NCBI GenBank assembly: GCA_963971225.1 | Contig: OZ020270.1 | Coordinates: 25,605,123 to 25,669,122 of the forward strand | Direction: 5' to 3' | DNA: 64,000 bases | Source of the DNA: Melieria omissa | Taxonomy: Eukaryota; Arthropoda; Insecta; Diptera; Ulidiidae | Part shown: positions 10,101 to 20,476 of the stretch, piece by piece | How positions within the stretch are numbered: the first letter of the stretch is position 1 | Layout of the letters: every line of letters begins with the position of its first letter | Notes under the pieces: generated by a model | The model's input: the letters and a program-made list of their open reading frames with translations, nothing else | Databases searched by the model: none | What the model was told of the DNA's origin: nothing | Program-made: the position numbers and the translations under genes

Positions 10101-10583
10101 GCTTCTGCAACTGGAGCGCAATATGGCTAGCTAAAAGTGAAAATACAATTTAATAAAGTAAGATTGACATATACTCACCAGGTTTCACTTCTGCACTTCC
10201 CTTGTAATTGTAGAAATGAATTAATTATTAATATATTATGTTTGCGAAATTTTGTTCATTTTGAACAATTTAATCAGAAATTACATTTCATTTCTGCATC
10301 GGTGGTGAAATTTGCACATTGTGTGGTGAAAGTGGTAAAATTATTATAAGACAGGGTTGAAATTTTCGTTATCGATGGTGAGTATAGAAATGTATTTAGA
10401 TGGGAAATGTTTGTAATGATTATGATTTCATTTAAATTTTTCATTCAGTTCAGTCGCATCAAAGATTTAATAACGAATACGAAAATGTTCTTCTGAACAC
10501 ATTCATCATCTTTTGATTAAATTATCGTGTTGTGAGTTAGTATTACCAATCAAAATGACTGAAAACATATTTTAAGTACGTAC
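10101..10583. other. AT-rich spacer, nothing recognised
   Basis: There is no coding similarity, RNA gene or repeat end here. The bases GTAC just before 10584 are the likely target duplication of Gypsy copy 2. Confidence 0.55.
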
Positions 10584-11031
10584 TGTTACGAATACTAAGT
10601 CTAGTGGGCTGTTACGTATCTCTGGATTGTGCAATTTGAAAATAAAACACAGTCAGTTTCTTAAACGCAGACAATAAAATAAACCAACAGTCACTTTATT
10701 ATTCACAGTTTACACTTTACTGTTCGTACACTTAAGTATTTGCTGAATTACTCCGTGTGGCAACTTCACTTGTCAAAACCAGACTGACTCGCTGCGCCGC
10801 ATCCGGCTGCCTTTTATACCTGCCAGGCCATCGCGCAGATCGTTCCCGCACATTCCGGAGTGGACTAAAAGTTTCCATCATTGCCAGGTTGGACTAAAAG
10901 TTATTATCGCGGCCGTCGTTGCCAGATTGGACTAAAAGTTACTATCGCGGCCGTCGTTGCCAGATTGGATTATAGCACGGCACGTAGCGGCAGGGTTGCT
11001 TTGCACAGCGACAGACTGTCTTATCGTTACA
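10584..11031 (-). repeat. 3' LTR of Gypsy copy 2
   Basis: It runs TGTTACGAATACTAAG … ATCGTTACA over 448 bp and carries the ~36-base GCGGCCGTCGTTGCCAGATTGG subrepeats. It is nearly identical to 13762-14209, so this insertion is younger than copy 1. Confidence 0.92.
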
Positions 11032-11042
11032 CTGCCCACCAC

Positions 11043-11471
11043 TTAGACTTGTTCGTCCCGAACAAGTGCCGAGGCTCCGCTCTGATGAGGCGCCAGGCGC
11101 TCCAAATGGACTACCTTCAGCTTAGCGCCTCTATTGCTGCAACGTTGAATCCTGTATACCACGTCGTTAATCCTAGTCACGACTTCGTACGGTCCTTCCC
11201 ATGACGCTTGAAGTTTCGGAGACAAACCTTTCCTCCGCTGCGGGTTGTAGAGCATTACCAGATCGCCTTCTTGGAACCCTGCTGAGTTGGCCCGTAGATC
11301 ATATCTGGCTTTCGCCTTATCGCTGACCAGTTTGGTGCGGCTCCTTATAAACTGGTGAATTTCCTCCCGTTCCGCCCGCTTTTTGACCGCGTAGTCCGTC
11401 TTAGCGCCTCCCGTCGTGCTGACTACGCCGAACTTCAAGTCAGCGGGTAACCGCAACTCTGTGCCGAACAC
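11043..11471 (-). pseudogene. Gypsy copy 2 integrase C-terminal tail
   Basis: The 142-residue frame starts MFGTELRLPADLKF and includes FQEGDLVMLYNPQRRKGLSP and PYEVVTRINDVVYRIQ, the basic, beta-rich integrase tail that binds DNA. It overlaps the end of the upstream gag-integrase frame in another reading frame. The break is the ~150-bp deletion near 11480. Confidence 0.85.
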
Positions 11472-13695
11472 TGCTCGGGGGTGGGTGCAAAGGAGTGGTA
11501 CGCGTTTTCTTTATCCCCAGCAGCTCACACACTTCCTTGAATACCGCAGATTCGAAATTCCGGCCTTGATCTGAGTGCAACTCCAACGGAACTCCGAACC
11601 TGGCTACCCAGTTGTTTACCAGCTTTTCCGAGATCGTAGTGGCCTCCTGGTTAGGAATAGGGTACACTTCGGGCCATTTGCTGAAGTAATCCATTACCAC
11701 CAGCACATATTTGTTGCCTTGAGCGCTAGTTGGGAATGGGCCGGCGACGTCCATAGCAATCCGCTCGAAGGGCGCTCCCACGTTGTACTGCTGCATGCGG
11801 CCTCGAGATTTTCTTGTCGGCCCTTTCGCGGCTGAACATCGGTCGCAGCTCTTAATCCACTCGGCTGCAGACTCCTGACATCCTACCCAGTAGAATCGTC
11901 TTTTTATTTTGGCGACGGTTTTGGTGATGCCCAGGTGCCCTCCACTGGAGTCGTTATGGTATGCCTCGATGACCTCGTTGATTCTGCATTTCGGCACTAC
12001 CATTAGGGAGTTGCTGGTCCGGCCATCCGCGCTCTCCCATTCACGGTACAGGCATCCTTCTTTCAGCTGCAGACTTTTCCACTGCGCCCAGTAAGCCTTA
12101 GCGATCGGGCTTTCACCGGCCATCTCCTGCCAGTCCGGACGTGCGCCTTGCTCCTTGCCTTCAACGATTTTGGCAAGATCCGCATCCTCACGCTGGTCCT
12201 TTTGTAGCCTCTCCGCAGACCACTCTTCCTCTGGCATAACGCTTATCGACCGAACATCCACAATTTGTCCTTCGCTTTCGGCTGGCGAGTTATGCCTGCA
12301 CTCGGTTTTGCACGAATGGTGTGGCAGAGCGGCAGCCCTTCTTGGCGACGTCTGTTGTCCAGAACACTTTTCTCGCAGATGGCAGTCTCGTGATATGTGG
12401 CCTTGCTTGCCACATCGCCAGCAACTGACTCTAGATGACACTGCCCGCAGCCCCGCTGGTGCCACTGAGCTCACGGTCTGGTTTTGGGTGACATGTCCAG
12501 ATTGGGCTCGACGCTTTTCCGCAGATGAAAGTCGAAGACTTCCTCTCCAGGCCGCCTCATACGTCATCGCGCTGGTCACCGTCTCCCTAAATGTCGGCTT
12601 GCCAATCATCAACGCACTGCGACGTGTCTCCGGATCATGAAGACCATCAATAAACGACTCAATCTTCATCCTCTCGAGATCATCAGCGCCGAAGAACGGG
12701 TAGCACAGCTGCACGAGCCGCTCAATATCTGCTGCATATGTCTGCAGCGCCTCGTTGGCTCTTTGCCTGCGATTCTTCAGCTCACAGTAGTACAGCGTTC
12801 TGTTGTGCTCGTCGCTGTATTTGGCTGCCAGCGCCCTTACGACGGCCGCAGCACCTTTAAGAGCCAGTGCCAATCTCCGACCCTTCCTGATATCGGTCCA
12901 CTGATTTTCCAGAGCAGCCAGGTCGACTTGTAGCTTGAAGGTATCGAACGGCGTAGTCCCATCATAAGTAGGCACTTCTGCTCGGGTGGCAACACTTTCC
13001 GGAACCGGCGGCAACCATTCTCGCGGCTGTACCTCCCTAAGCCGCTCGTCCATTTTTCTGTTCATCGAAACTTCCAGACTATCAACTCGTTTGTTCAGGG
13101 AATCATCAAGATAGTCAACACGTTTGTTTAGGGAATCATCCAGGTCGCCAACTCGTTTGTTCAGGGAATCATCTAGGTCGTCGACTCGTTTATCCAAGTG
13201 CTCTACCCGCGTCTCCAGGTGCTCGACTTTCCCATTAATCCTGTCTGAGATTTCCTCCACTTTCTGCTCCAAGCGCTGGGGCGCCCTTTCCATTTTCGCT
13301 GACATCTGCGCCGACATTTCACGATTTGCAGTCTCGACTTTTGCCGAAATTTCGAGATTCGTAATTTCCAGCTTCGCTGCCACTTCTCGATTCGCTGTTT
13401 CCATTTGCGCCGACATGCCTTTGAGTGCAGCCATTAGTTGGCTCATGTCCAACGCTTGAATGCAGCTGTACTCTGTAGCGAAGCAGCACCAGCAGGCGAC
13501 TCCTCCACCTTGGCCGACGCCTCTAGTTCTTGCGCTCCGAACTCGTGCACAGTCCAATCGACGCCTCATGCCTCACATGCTTCTCGCAAGCGCAACTGCA
13601 ACTCCACCTTTCCGCCAGCAGTCGGCAAATTCCAGGCAGCCAGCTCCTTCTTCAGCTGGTCTACCTTCAGCAGCTCGAGTTTAACCATGTCCGTG
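11440..13695 (-). pseudogene. Gypsy copy 2 in-frame gag-integrase fusion
   Basis: A 709-codon frame (11440-13569) begins within gag. The true gag start near 13686 is separated from it by an in-frame TGA near 13567 and a frameshift near 13465. The gag coiled coil here carries extra tandem heptads (KRVDDLDDSLN and KRVGDLDDSLN units). After the knuckle CWRCGKQGHISRDC the frame switches at ~12310 to the RNase H-integrase linker (SCKTECR…), then HLGITKTVAKIKRRFYW, CDRCSAAK, MDVAGPFP and HSDQGRNFES. It ends abnormally after KKTRTTPLHPPPS, because the segment with the catalytic Glu is deleted. Confidence 0.88.
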
Positions 13696-13740
13696 CTTTT
13701 ATAATTTTATTTATTTATTTGTTTACTTTCAATTTTCCAC

Positions 13741-13759
13741 AATCCCACTTCTGACACCA
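13741..13759 (-). promoter_or_regulatory. tRNA-Leu primer-binding site, Gypsy copy 2
   Basis: It is identical to the 19-base site of copy 1 and likewise lies two bases inside the 5' LTR. Conservation in a gutted copy fits mobilisation by an intact relative. Confidence 0.75.
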
Positions 13760-13761
13760 AA

Positions 13762-14209
13762 TGTTACGAATACTAAGTCTAGTGGGCTGTTACGTATCTC
13801 TGGATTTTGTAATTTGAAAATAAAACACACTCAGTTTCTTAAACGCAGACAGTAAAATAAACCAACAGTCACTTTATTATTCACAGTTTACACTTTACTG
13901 TTCGTACACTTAAGTATTTGCTGAATTACTCCGTGTGGCAACTTCACTTGTCAAAACCAGACTGACTCGCTGCGCCGCATCCGGCTGCCTTTTATACCTG
14001 CCAGGCCATCGCGCAGATCGTTCCCGCACATTCCGGAGTGGACTAAAAGTTTCCATCATTGCCAGGTTGGACTAAAAGTTATTATCGCGGCCGTCGTTGC
14101 CAGATTGGACTTAAAGTTACTAACGCGGCCGTCGTTGCCAGATTGGATTATAGCACGGCACGTAGCGGCAGGGTTGCTTTGCACAGCGACAGACTGTCTT
14201 ATCGTTACA
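13762..14209 (-). repeat. 5' LTR of Gypsy copy 2
   Basis: It is 448 bp and runs TGTTACGAATACTAAG … ATCGTTACA. Differences from the 3' LTR are few (for example TTTTG for TGTG near 13806 and CAGTAAAA for CAATAAAA near 13850). Confidence 0.92.
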
Positions 14210-14459
14210 GTATTAAGAGTTCTGATGATGCACGACATTACTATAACACACAAATTTTGAAATAATTTATTACAAGAAACTTTGTCGTTCGCATTTTACC
14301 TTATACGATAACAAAATTACATTGATATTGATTCGGAATGTTTTATGTTTTCATCATGAAATTATTTGTGCGAAAGCAAAATAGAAATTTGTATTAAAAT
14401 GTTGTCTATTTTATTTGTTGTTATAACTATTGTACTTCTACAGTAATTTTACAGTTTCG

Positions 14460-15188
14460 TTAAGGGGGTCTCCTCATCAGTAGCTTGGAAAAAAGGTAGT
14501 TTTTCAGGATTTTTTTTGAACATGAGAACAACAAGAGAAACAAATGATCTTTTGCATATTTTTTAACATACGTTTATTTAACAAAAAAAAGTTTATGTAA
14601 TTTCAAAATAAATAAAAATGGCCGATTTATGAACAATCTTGCGCAGCAGCTCGACGCGGACAACTCAAACTCCGTGCAAGACTCAGCCCGTAATTTTTAC
14701 CTGAAACAAGAAATTGAAATACTTTTTTATTCAGAAGGCTATGCAGGAAAGCCTATTATGGTGCTTAAAAGATGTAATTTAAATATTTTTGGTCATTCTT
14801 TAAAAAAGTACTCGATTTTTCGGCCTTGTATTTAAGTAAGCGCGTTAACTACATTGTAAAATAAAAATCTTTTAAAAAATTTCAGTTCAGTCTATGCACA
14901 ATTAAATAATCTAAAAAACAGTATCTTACTTGTATACATAGCTTTTATGGTTTATTTTAAATCGTGCACGGAATTAAAAAAAAAATGGTTTTCAGAACGT
15001 GGGCTGTAAAGTTTTCACTTGGCTCGCGCTTGCCCCGCGCGAGACTCTCCCCGAACCTGTAACTCCTAAACTAGTTTGAGTTGAACTCTCAAACTTTGCA
15101 AGAATATTCTCAGATAAAAGTTCTAACGATTGAAACAAAAAAAAAATAATCGATTTTTTGAAACTGACTGATGAGGAGACCCCCTTAA
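14460..15188. mobile_element. TTAA-flanked MITE 1
   Basis: Inverted ends GGGGGTCTCCTCATCAG … CTGATGAGGAGACCCCC lie directly inside TTAA on both sides (14460-14463 and 15185-15188). The element is ~729 bp, AT-rich and without a convincing frame. TTAA duplications are typical of piggyBac and Kolobok superfamilies. The G-start of the ends differs from the CC-start of most piggyBac ends, so the superfamily stays open. It shares its right TTAA with the next element. Confidence 0.85.
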
Positions 15189-15914
15189 GGCAGGTTCTCA
15201 CCTTGTGGATCCGAAAAAGTGCATTTTTTTTAGGAATTTTTTTTGAGAAAACGGTTAAAGATACAACGCTGAAAATTGTTTCTGGATATGAACACACATT
15301 AATTAGAGAATACAATTTTTAAAATTGAATGAATCAAAAAAAGGGGGGAGGGGGCGTCCATCAGTGGCGGCATGTCGGCGAGGAGGTGTCCCGCTACCGG
15401 AAGTGATTCCGTCAACACCCGTGATCGGAAACACAAAAATCGAACACATTCTTAATGTGTACCGTATTATCTATTGAATGAACTACGATCATGAAAGAAA
15501 AATAGAAATTAAAAAAGTTATGAGGTTTTGAAAAAAAATTAAGATTTTCGCATTTTGTTGTTCACTTATTATTTTTTTAAATAAACAATTTTCAATATTT
15601 TGGGCTGATCGGTGGTTCATTTATTAGAAAAAACCCTAAGGAACATTTGGAAAAAATTTGGTGACGATTGGTTCATTCCAGCGCCTTCAATCACTTCCGT
15701 AAGGTCCGAAAATGTGGTTCTGAGAAAAACGCGTTTAAAGTTTAAAGCGCGCTTGGCCGGTGCTCTACACTGCTCTATGTAACGGCCTGTAACTTTTGTA
15801 ATTTTTCAGATTTTGATCTGAAATTTCTGGAGCACATTTTTGAAACATATATCTACACGATAAGGCAAAAAAAAATTGTTGTTTTTTTTTCCACAAGGTG
15901 AGAACCTGCCTTAA
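15185..15914. mobile_element. TTAA-flanked MITE 2
   Basis: Inverted ends GGCAGGTTCTCACCTTGTGG and its complement sit inside TTAA at 15185 and 15911. The length is ~730 bp with no coding potential. An internal GAGAAAAACGCGTTTAAAG motif (near 15726) recurs in MITE 3, suggesting a common family. Confidence 0.86.
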
Positions 15915-15921
15915 TCAAAAT

Positions 15922-16272
15922 TGGTAAGGGTACGGTGACATCACCCGACTCGTGGCACTACTCCGTGCATTGGCAACACTCGAGCGATGGCACTACTCGC
16001 GGCATGATGGCCGACGGTGGCGTCGCAAGCCAAAGTAGCGAGTAGAAAGAAGCGCGAAAAAACAAGACCAGACGAGAAGGAGACAGTAAACAGCGCGGAC
16101 GTGTTATTATTGGCGTGTTGGCGAAGGTTGCCCAAATTGGTAATAAACCATTGTTGGCGAATTGTAATAAAACAATTTACGGATTATTTAAAAATAAAGC
16201 GTACTACAAAACCATTGTTGGCGAATTGTAATAAAACAATTTACGGATTATTTAAAAATAAAGCGTACTACA
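15922..16272 (+). repeat. 5' LTR of Gypsy element 3
   Basis: It starts TGGTAAGGGTACGG and ends AAGCGTACTACA. Its 3' half holds two tandem 64-bp units (16146-16272, each with ACCATTGTTGGCGAATTG … AAATAAAGCGTACTACA), so the AATAAA signal is duplicated. The same duplication is in the 3' LTR and therefore predates this insertion. Confidence 0.87.
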
Positions 16273-16320
16273 GTTCAAGTGTGGGGTAGTATACTTATTC
16301 CGAGTGTCGGCCAACAACAA

Positions 16321-16490
16321 GAGTTAGCGCAGTGTCCAGAGGAGCACCCGCCGCGATTTCACAACAACGAGAGTCAGTGCAGTGTCCAGAAGAGCACCCG
16401 CCGCGATTTCACAACAACGAGAGTTAGTGCAGTGTCCAGAGGAGCACCCGCCGCGATTTCACAACAACAAGAGTCAGCGCAGTGTCCAGA
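16321..16490. repeat. 50-bp tandem repeat in the leader of Gypsy element 3
   Basis: The unit, with AGTGTCCAGAGGAGCACCCG and CCGCGATTTCACAACAACGAG, starts over at 16331, 16381, 16431 and 16481: three full copies plus a part. It lies between the 5' LTR and gag. Confidence 0.9.
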
Positions 16491-16517
16491 GAAGAACCCA
16501 TTTACAAATCCAGCACC

Positions 16518-17218
16518 ATGAATCGAGCGACGAAGGACCAATTGGGCGGAGTTGCGTGCCATGTTAGTAGCCGAGTTCGATCGCCGTACGAGCCGCCCAG
16601 AAGTCTATGACCAGCTGCGTCAGCGTTTTAAGAGGGAAAACGAGACGAGCTTCCGGTACATCCTAATCATGGTGGAGATCGCCTCGCATGCAGACATCGA
16701 AGTTAACGAAGTAATTGAAGCAATAATTGCCGGCCTACAAGATCGTACCTCCGATATTTCAATCTTGTATGGCGCAACCGACATCCAGCAGCTGAAAAAG
16801 CTGATGTTTCGCTACGACTCCGACGAGCGCCACCTACGCCAAACCACCAACGTCAGCCGTTAGTGGACCACGCTGCTATAATTGTTCCGGCTATGGACAC
16901 CTTTCCTCTGAGTGTCCAAAAGAGTGCCGCGTTCCTGGTTCGTGCTTCCGATGTGGCAACCTTGGCCAGCAATACGCTGACTGCCCGTCAGCCCCGAAGA
17001 AACAACGAGCCGCGTTCGTGGGCGTCCACAGTGCCCGACCTATCGCCCGAGAAGATGACGACGGTGATGACGAGGGGACAGCTCAGACCATGAGCGCACT
17101 TCAGATGGTGAGTGTTGTGTTTAAGTCAAGTGATTCCAAGTGCTCAGGTGTAATTGGTTGTAATTCACCTCTGACTTCCGAAGTGGCTCAATTAAATAGT
17201 GTAAGAGAAAGTGGGGGC
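16518..17218 (+). pseudogene. Gypsy element 3 gag, knuckle region
   Basis: A capsid-like stretch (FDRRTSRPEVYDQLRQRFKR, IIAGLQDRTSDISILYGATD) ends at a TAG at 16861. The frame two bases on gives a classical knuckle, CYNCSGYGHLSSEC, and a second one, CFRCGNLGQQYADC, in which the metal-binding His is replaced by Gln. Only the C-terminal half of a normal gag is left before the first knuckle. The frame then runs into the LINE insertion at 17218. Confidence 0.78.
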
Positions 17219-19654
17219 AGTTCAGCCTCCATGGGACCACCGCGGCACGAAACATGGTAGTTAGTAGCACCAGATTCCAGCACCGAGATATCCACAAGGC
17301 CACCTGGTTATCCCCCGATCAATCCACCCGCAACCAGATTGATCACATTGTGATTGATGGAAGGCATGCTTCTAGCATTCTAGATGTGCGCACGTTCCGA
17401 GGACCCAACATCGACTCGGACCACTACCTTGTTGCAGCCAAGGTACGCATGCGTCTTTGCGCAGCGAAGACCGCACAACCTAGTTTGCGAAGAAAGCTGG
17501 ACATCAGTAAGCTGCGATCACAAGGGGTAGCCGAAGCCTACTCCGCTCAACTCTCCAACCAGCTCGGTCGCTCCCCCTCTCCACCTGATGACATCGGCGG
17601 ATTATGGGCTCACTTATCCCACTCTATGCGCGCCGCCGCAGAAAATGTCCTTGGTTTTCGACGCCCACCGCCAAAAAACCAATGGTACGATGAAGAGTGT
17701 CGCGCAGCCACTGCAGTGAAGAATGCTGCATACAAGAAGACCCTGCAGTCGGCCACCACGCGAGCCATGACAGAAAAATACCGGGAGGAGAGGAAGAAAG
17801 AGAGGTGCCTTTTTAGACGCAAGAAACGGGAGCAAGAAAGGCGCGAGCGTGAGGAAATCGAGGAGTGCAGGAGCAGGAATGACGCCCGAAAATTCTTCCA
17901 AAAAGTTAAGCGTCTCAGGGAAGAGTTTAAGCCCGGGGCATCTTCTTGCAGAGACGAAAACGGGGATCTGGTTACGGATGCGCAGGGTGTGCTGAGGTTG
18001 TGGAAGGAGCACTTCACCAAGCTGCTCGCAGGCGACGAAGGGAACAATACCGCCAGTGGTGAAGATGTCCAGATGGCACCAATCGACGACGACGGTGTGG
18101 ATGTGCCACCGCCCAGCCATGACGAGGTCCGGGTCGCTATCCAGCGACTCAAGAACAACAAAACTGCAGGGCCGGATGGGCTACCAGCTGAATTGTTCAA
18201 GGCCGGCGGCGGTGAGCTGATTGGGTGCATGCATCAGCTCATTTGCAAAATATGGCTGGAGGAACGAATGCCCAACGATTGGAACCTCAGTGCCCTTTGT
18301 CCTGTGCTGAAGAAAGGCGACCCAACAATATGCGCCAACTACAGGGGTATCAGCCTACTTCCCATTGCATACAAGGTCCTGACGAGCGTATTATGTGAAA
18401 GACTAAAGCCGCTCGCCAAGGCGCTGATTGGACCTTATCAGTGCGGCTTTAGACCTGGTAAGTCCACCATCGACCAGATATTCACTCTACGCCAAATCCT
18501 GGAGAAGATCCATGAGAACCAAATCGATACACACCATTTCTTCATCGATTACAAGGCAGCATTCGATAGCCCGATAAGGGATCGCCTATATGCCGCATTG
18601 TCTGAACTTGGTATCCCTGCAAAGCTCGTTAGACTTTGCAGAGCGACGTTGAGCAATACGCGCAGCTCCGTCAAGGTTGGAAGTGACCTCTCCGACCCCT
18701 TTGATACCGTTCGAGGTTTCAGACAGGGCGATCCTTTGTCCTGCGACCTCTTCAACTTCACCATGGAGAGCGTTCTGCACAAGGCCGGTGTACATCTAAT
18801 GGCACAATTTTCAACAAAAGTGTCCAGCTCCTTGCTTACGCTGATGATATTGATGTCATCGGACGTAACAAGCGAGATGTCACCGCTACCTTTGCGGCTA
18901 TCGAAAGAGAATCTGCCAAAATGGGTCTGGTGGTAAATGAGGGCAAGACGAAGTATATGCTGTCTACACGCAGGGACTCACAGCGGCTAGGGTCTCACGT
19001 CGAGGCCGACAGGTATGCTTTTGAAGTTGTCAAAGAATTCGTCTACCTTGGCACCGCCATCAACAGCAGCAATGATGTCAGCCTGGAGATAAAGCGAAGG
19101 ATAACTCTTGCCAACAGGTGCTACTATGGTCTCGGTAGGCAATTGAGAAGTAGAGACCTCTCTCGACCGACAAAACTTGCACTCTATAGGACGCTTATCT
19201 TGCCCGTGCTCCTCTATGGCGCTGAAGCATGGACAATGACACGAAACGACATAGCGGCCCTTGGAGTGTTCGAGAGGAAGGTGCTTCGCAAAATCTTCGG
19301 CCCTGTTCGGGTTGGTGACGACTATCGCATACGAACCAATAACGAGCTTTATTAGCTGTATAAGGACATGGACGTAGCGCAGCGAATTAACATCCAGCGG
19401 CTACGCTGGCTCGGTCATGTCTGCCGCATGGACGACGAAGCTCCGGCGAAAAAGGTATTCGATGCGATGGTTGGAGGTCGACGGCGAAGAGGGAGGCCGT
19501 GTCTCCGGTGGAAGGACCAAGTGGAAGAGGCCCTGGTATCTCTTGGTGTGACCAACTGGAGAAGGCGCGCGCGAAGCAGAGGCGCCTGGAGAGAAGTTTT
19601 GCGGCAGGCCGTAACCCGATAACGGGTTGTTATGGCCAGTTAAGTAAGTAAGTA
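17219..19654 (+). mobile_element. 5'-truncated LINE with (TAAG)n tail
   Basis: A 13-bp direct repeat AGAAAGTGGGGGC borders the element (17206-17218 and 19655-19667). It starts inside the endonuclease domain and ends with a ~20-base 3'UTR and a TAAG repeat tail. The very short 3'UTR and simple-repeat tail are RTE-like. The clade is not verified. Confidence 0.88.
17254..19622 (+). pseudogene. LINE ORF2: endonuclease end and reverse transcriptase
   Basis: The frame opens in the last part of an AP endonuclease (RNQIDHIVIDGRH, then NIDSDHYLVAAKV with the catalytic SDH). After a basic Arg/Glu-rich linker come RT motifs: NYRGISLLPIAYKVL, FIDYKAAFDSP (catalytic Asp), FRQGDPLSCDLF and, after a frameshift near 18795, LAYADDIDVIG. 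The C-terminal part has EFVYLGTAINSSND, LLYGAEAWTM, LRWLGHVCRMDD and RGRPCLRWKDQVEEAL. A TAG at ~19353 interrupts it once more. It has no RNase H. The enzyme would nick target DNA and copy LINE RNA; this copy cannot. Confidence 0.88.
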
Positions 19655-19667
19655 AGAAAGTGGGGGC

Positions 19668-20476
19668 TCATCCAGGCGAATTCTCATTAATCGAAGGGGA
19701 ATTGTTTCAAATTTCTTTGCCGCGCCGCGTCGGACGTTGTCGCGGTCTGGTGCCATTGAAGCGCTTGATGAGTTCCAAAATTTTCAGAATCCTTGGGTTC
19801 TTGTATCCTCCGACGAGATTGACATTGATCCGCAGCTTGCTGCGCCGTTCCGTGACTGCTTACGCCATGGGATTACCTCCGAATATTTGAAGTTTGATCA
19901 AAGTTCGGTAACTGTCCCGAATTACGATATGACGATACGCCTCACCACCACGCCATACGCCGTTTTTTTTGTTCGCCTCGGCGACTCTCTTACCGCGAAA
20001 AGGATGAAGTGAGTGCGATAGTAAGTGACCTTCTGCAACGCGGAATAATCAGAGTCAGCGATTCACCCTATGCTTCACCCATTGTGTTAGTCAAGAAGAA
20101 AAATGGTGAAACGCGCATGTGTGTCGATTATCGAGCGCTCAATAAATTGACAATACGAGAAAATTTTCCGATTCCGTTAATTGACGATTGCCTCGAATAT
20201 CTCGGCAATAAGAAAATATTTACGTTGCTCGATCTCAAGAATGGTTTTCACCACGTGAGAATGGCGGATGACTCGACGCGAAATACTCCTTTCGCAACCC
20301 CGAGTGGTCAATACGAGTACATCCGAATGCCATTCGGGCTGAGAAATGAACCCTCAGTATTTCAGCGGTTCATATCGCGAATCCTTAAGCCTTTTACCGA
20401 TACCGGACTAATGTAGTGTATTTTGACGATATTGCGATCGCCTCAAGGGACATTTCCGAGCATATGGAGTTGATAA
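19668..20476 (+). pseudogene. Gypsy element 3 reverse transcriptase, first part
   Basis: After the LINE, the pol of the host element resumes: MTIRLTTTPYA, then (shifted near 19965) VSAIVSDLLQRGIIRVSDSP, YASPIVLVKKKNGETRMCVD, KKIFTLLDLKNGFHHVRM (catalytic Asp) and YIRMPFGLRNEPSVFQRFIS. A TAG at 20414 comes just before the active-site region, which reads YFDDIAIASRD in the next frame. The frame is cut at 20476 by the TAA-flanked DNA element. No clear protease is found before it. Confidence 0.85.

Larger units (their letters stand above)
10584..14209 (-). mobile_element. Gypsy copy 2, internally deleted derivative
   Basis: The LTRs at 10584-11031 and 13762-14209 are both 448 bp and differ at only a handful of bases. 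Flanks are GTAC and GTAT. The internal part is ~2.7 kb instead of ~5 kb. Relative to copy 1 it lacks protease, RT and most of RNase H, and a further ~150 bp inside integrase. What remains is gag joined in frame to the RNase H-integrase linker. LTRs, primer site and packaging region remain, so it could have been mobilised in trans. Confidence 0.92.

Noticed and set aside
16313..16500. CRISPR-like spaced repeats
   Set aside because: The 50-bp units are contiguous and nearly identical with no unique spacers; it is a minisatellite in a Gypsy leader of a eukaryote.
17610..18230. Minus-strand ORFs opposite the LINE RT
   Set aside because: Shadow frames; the plus strand carries all RT motifs.
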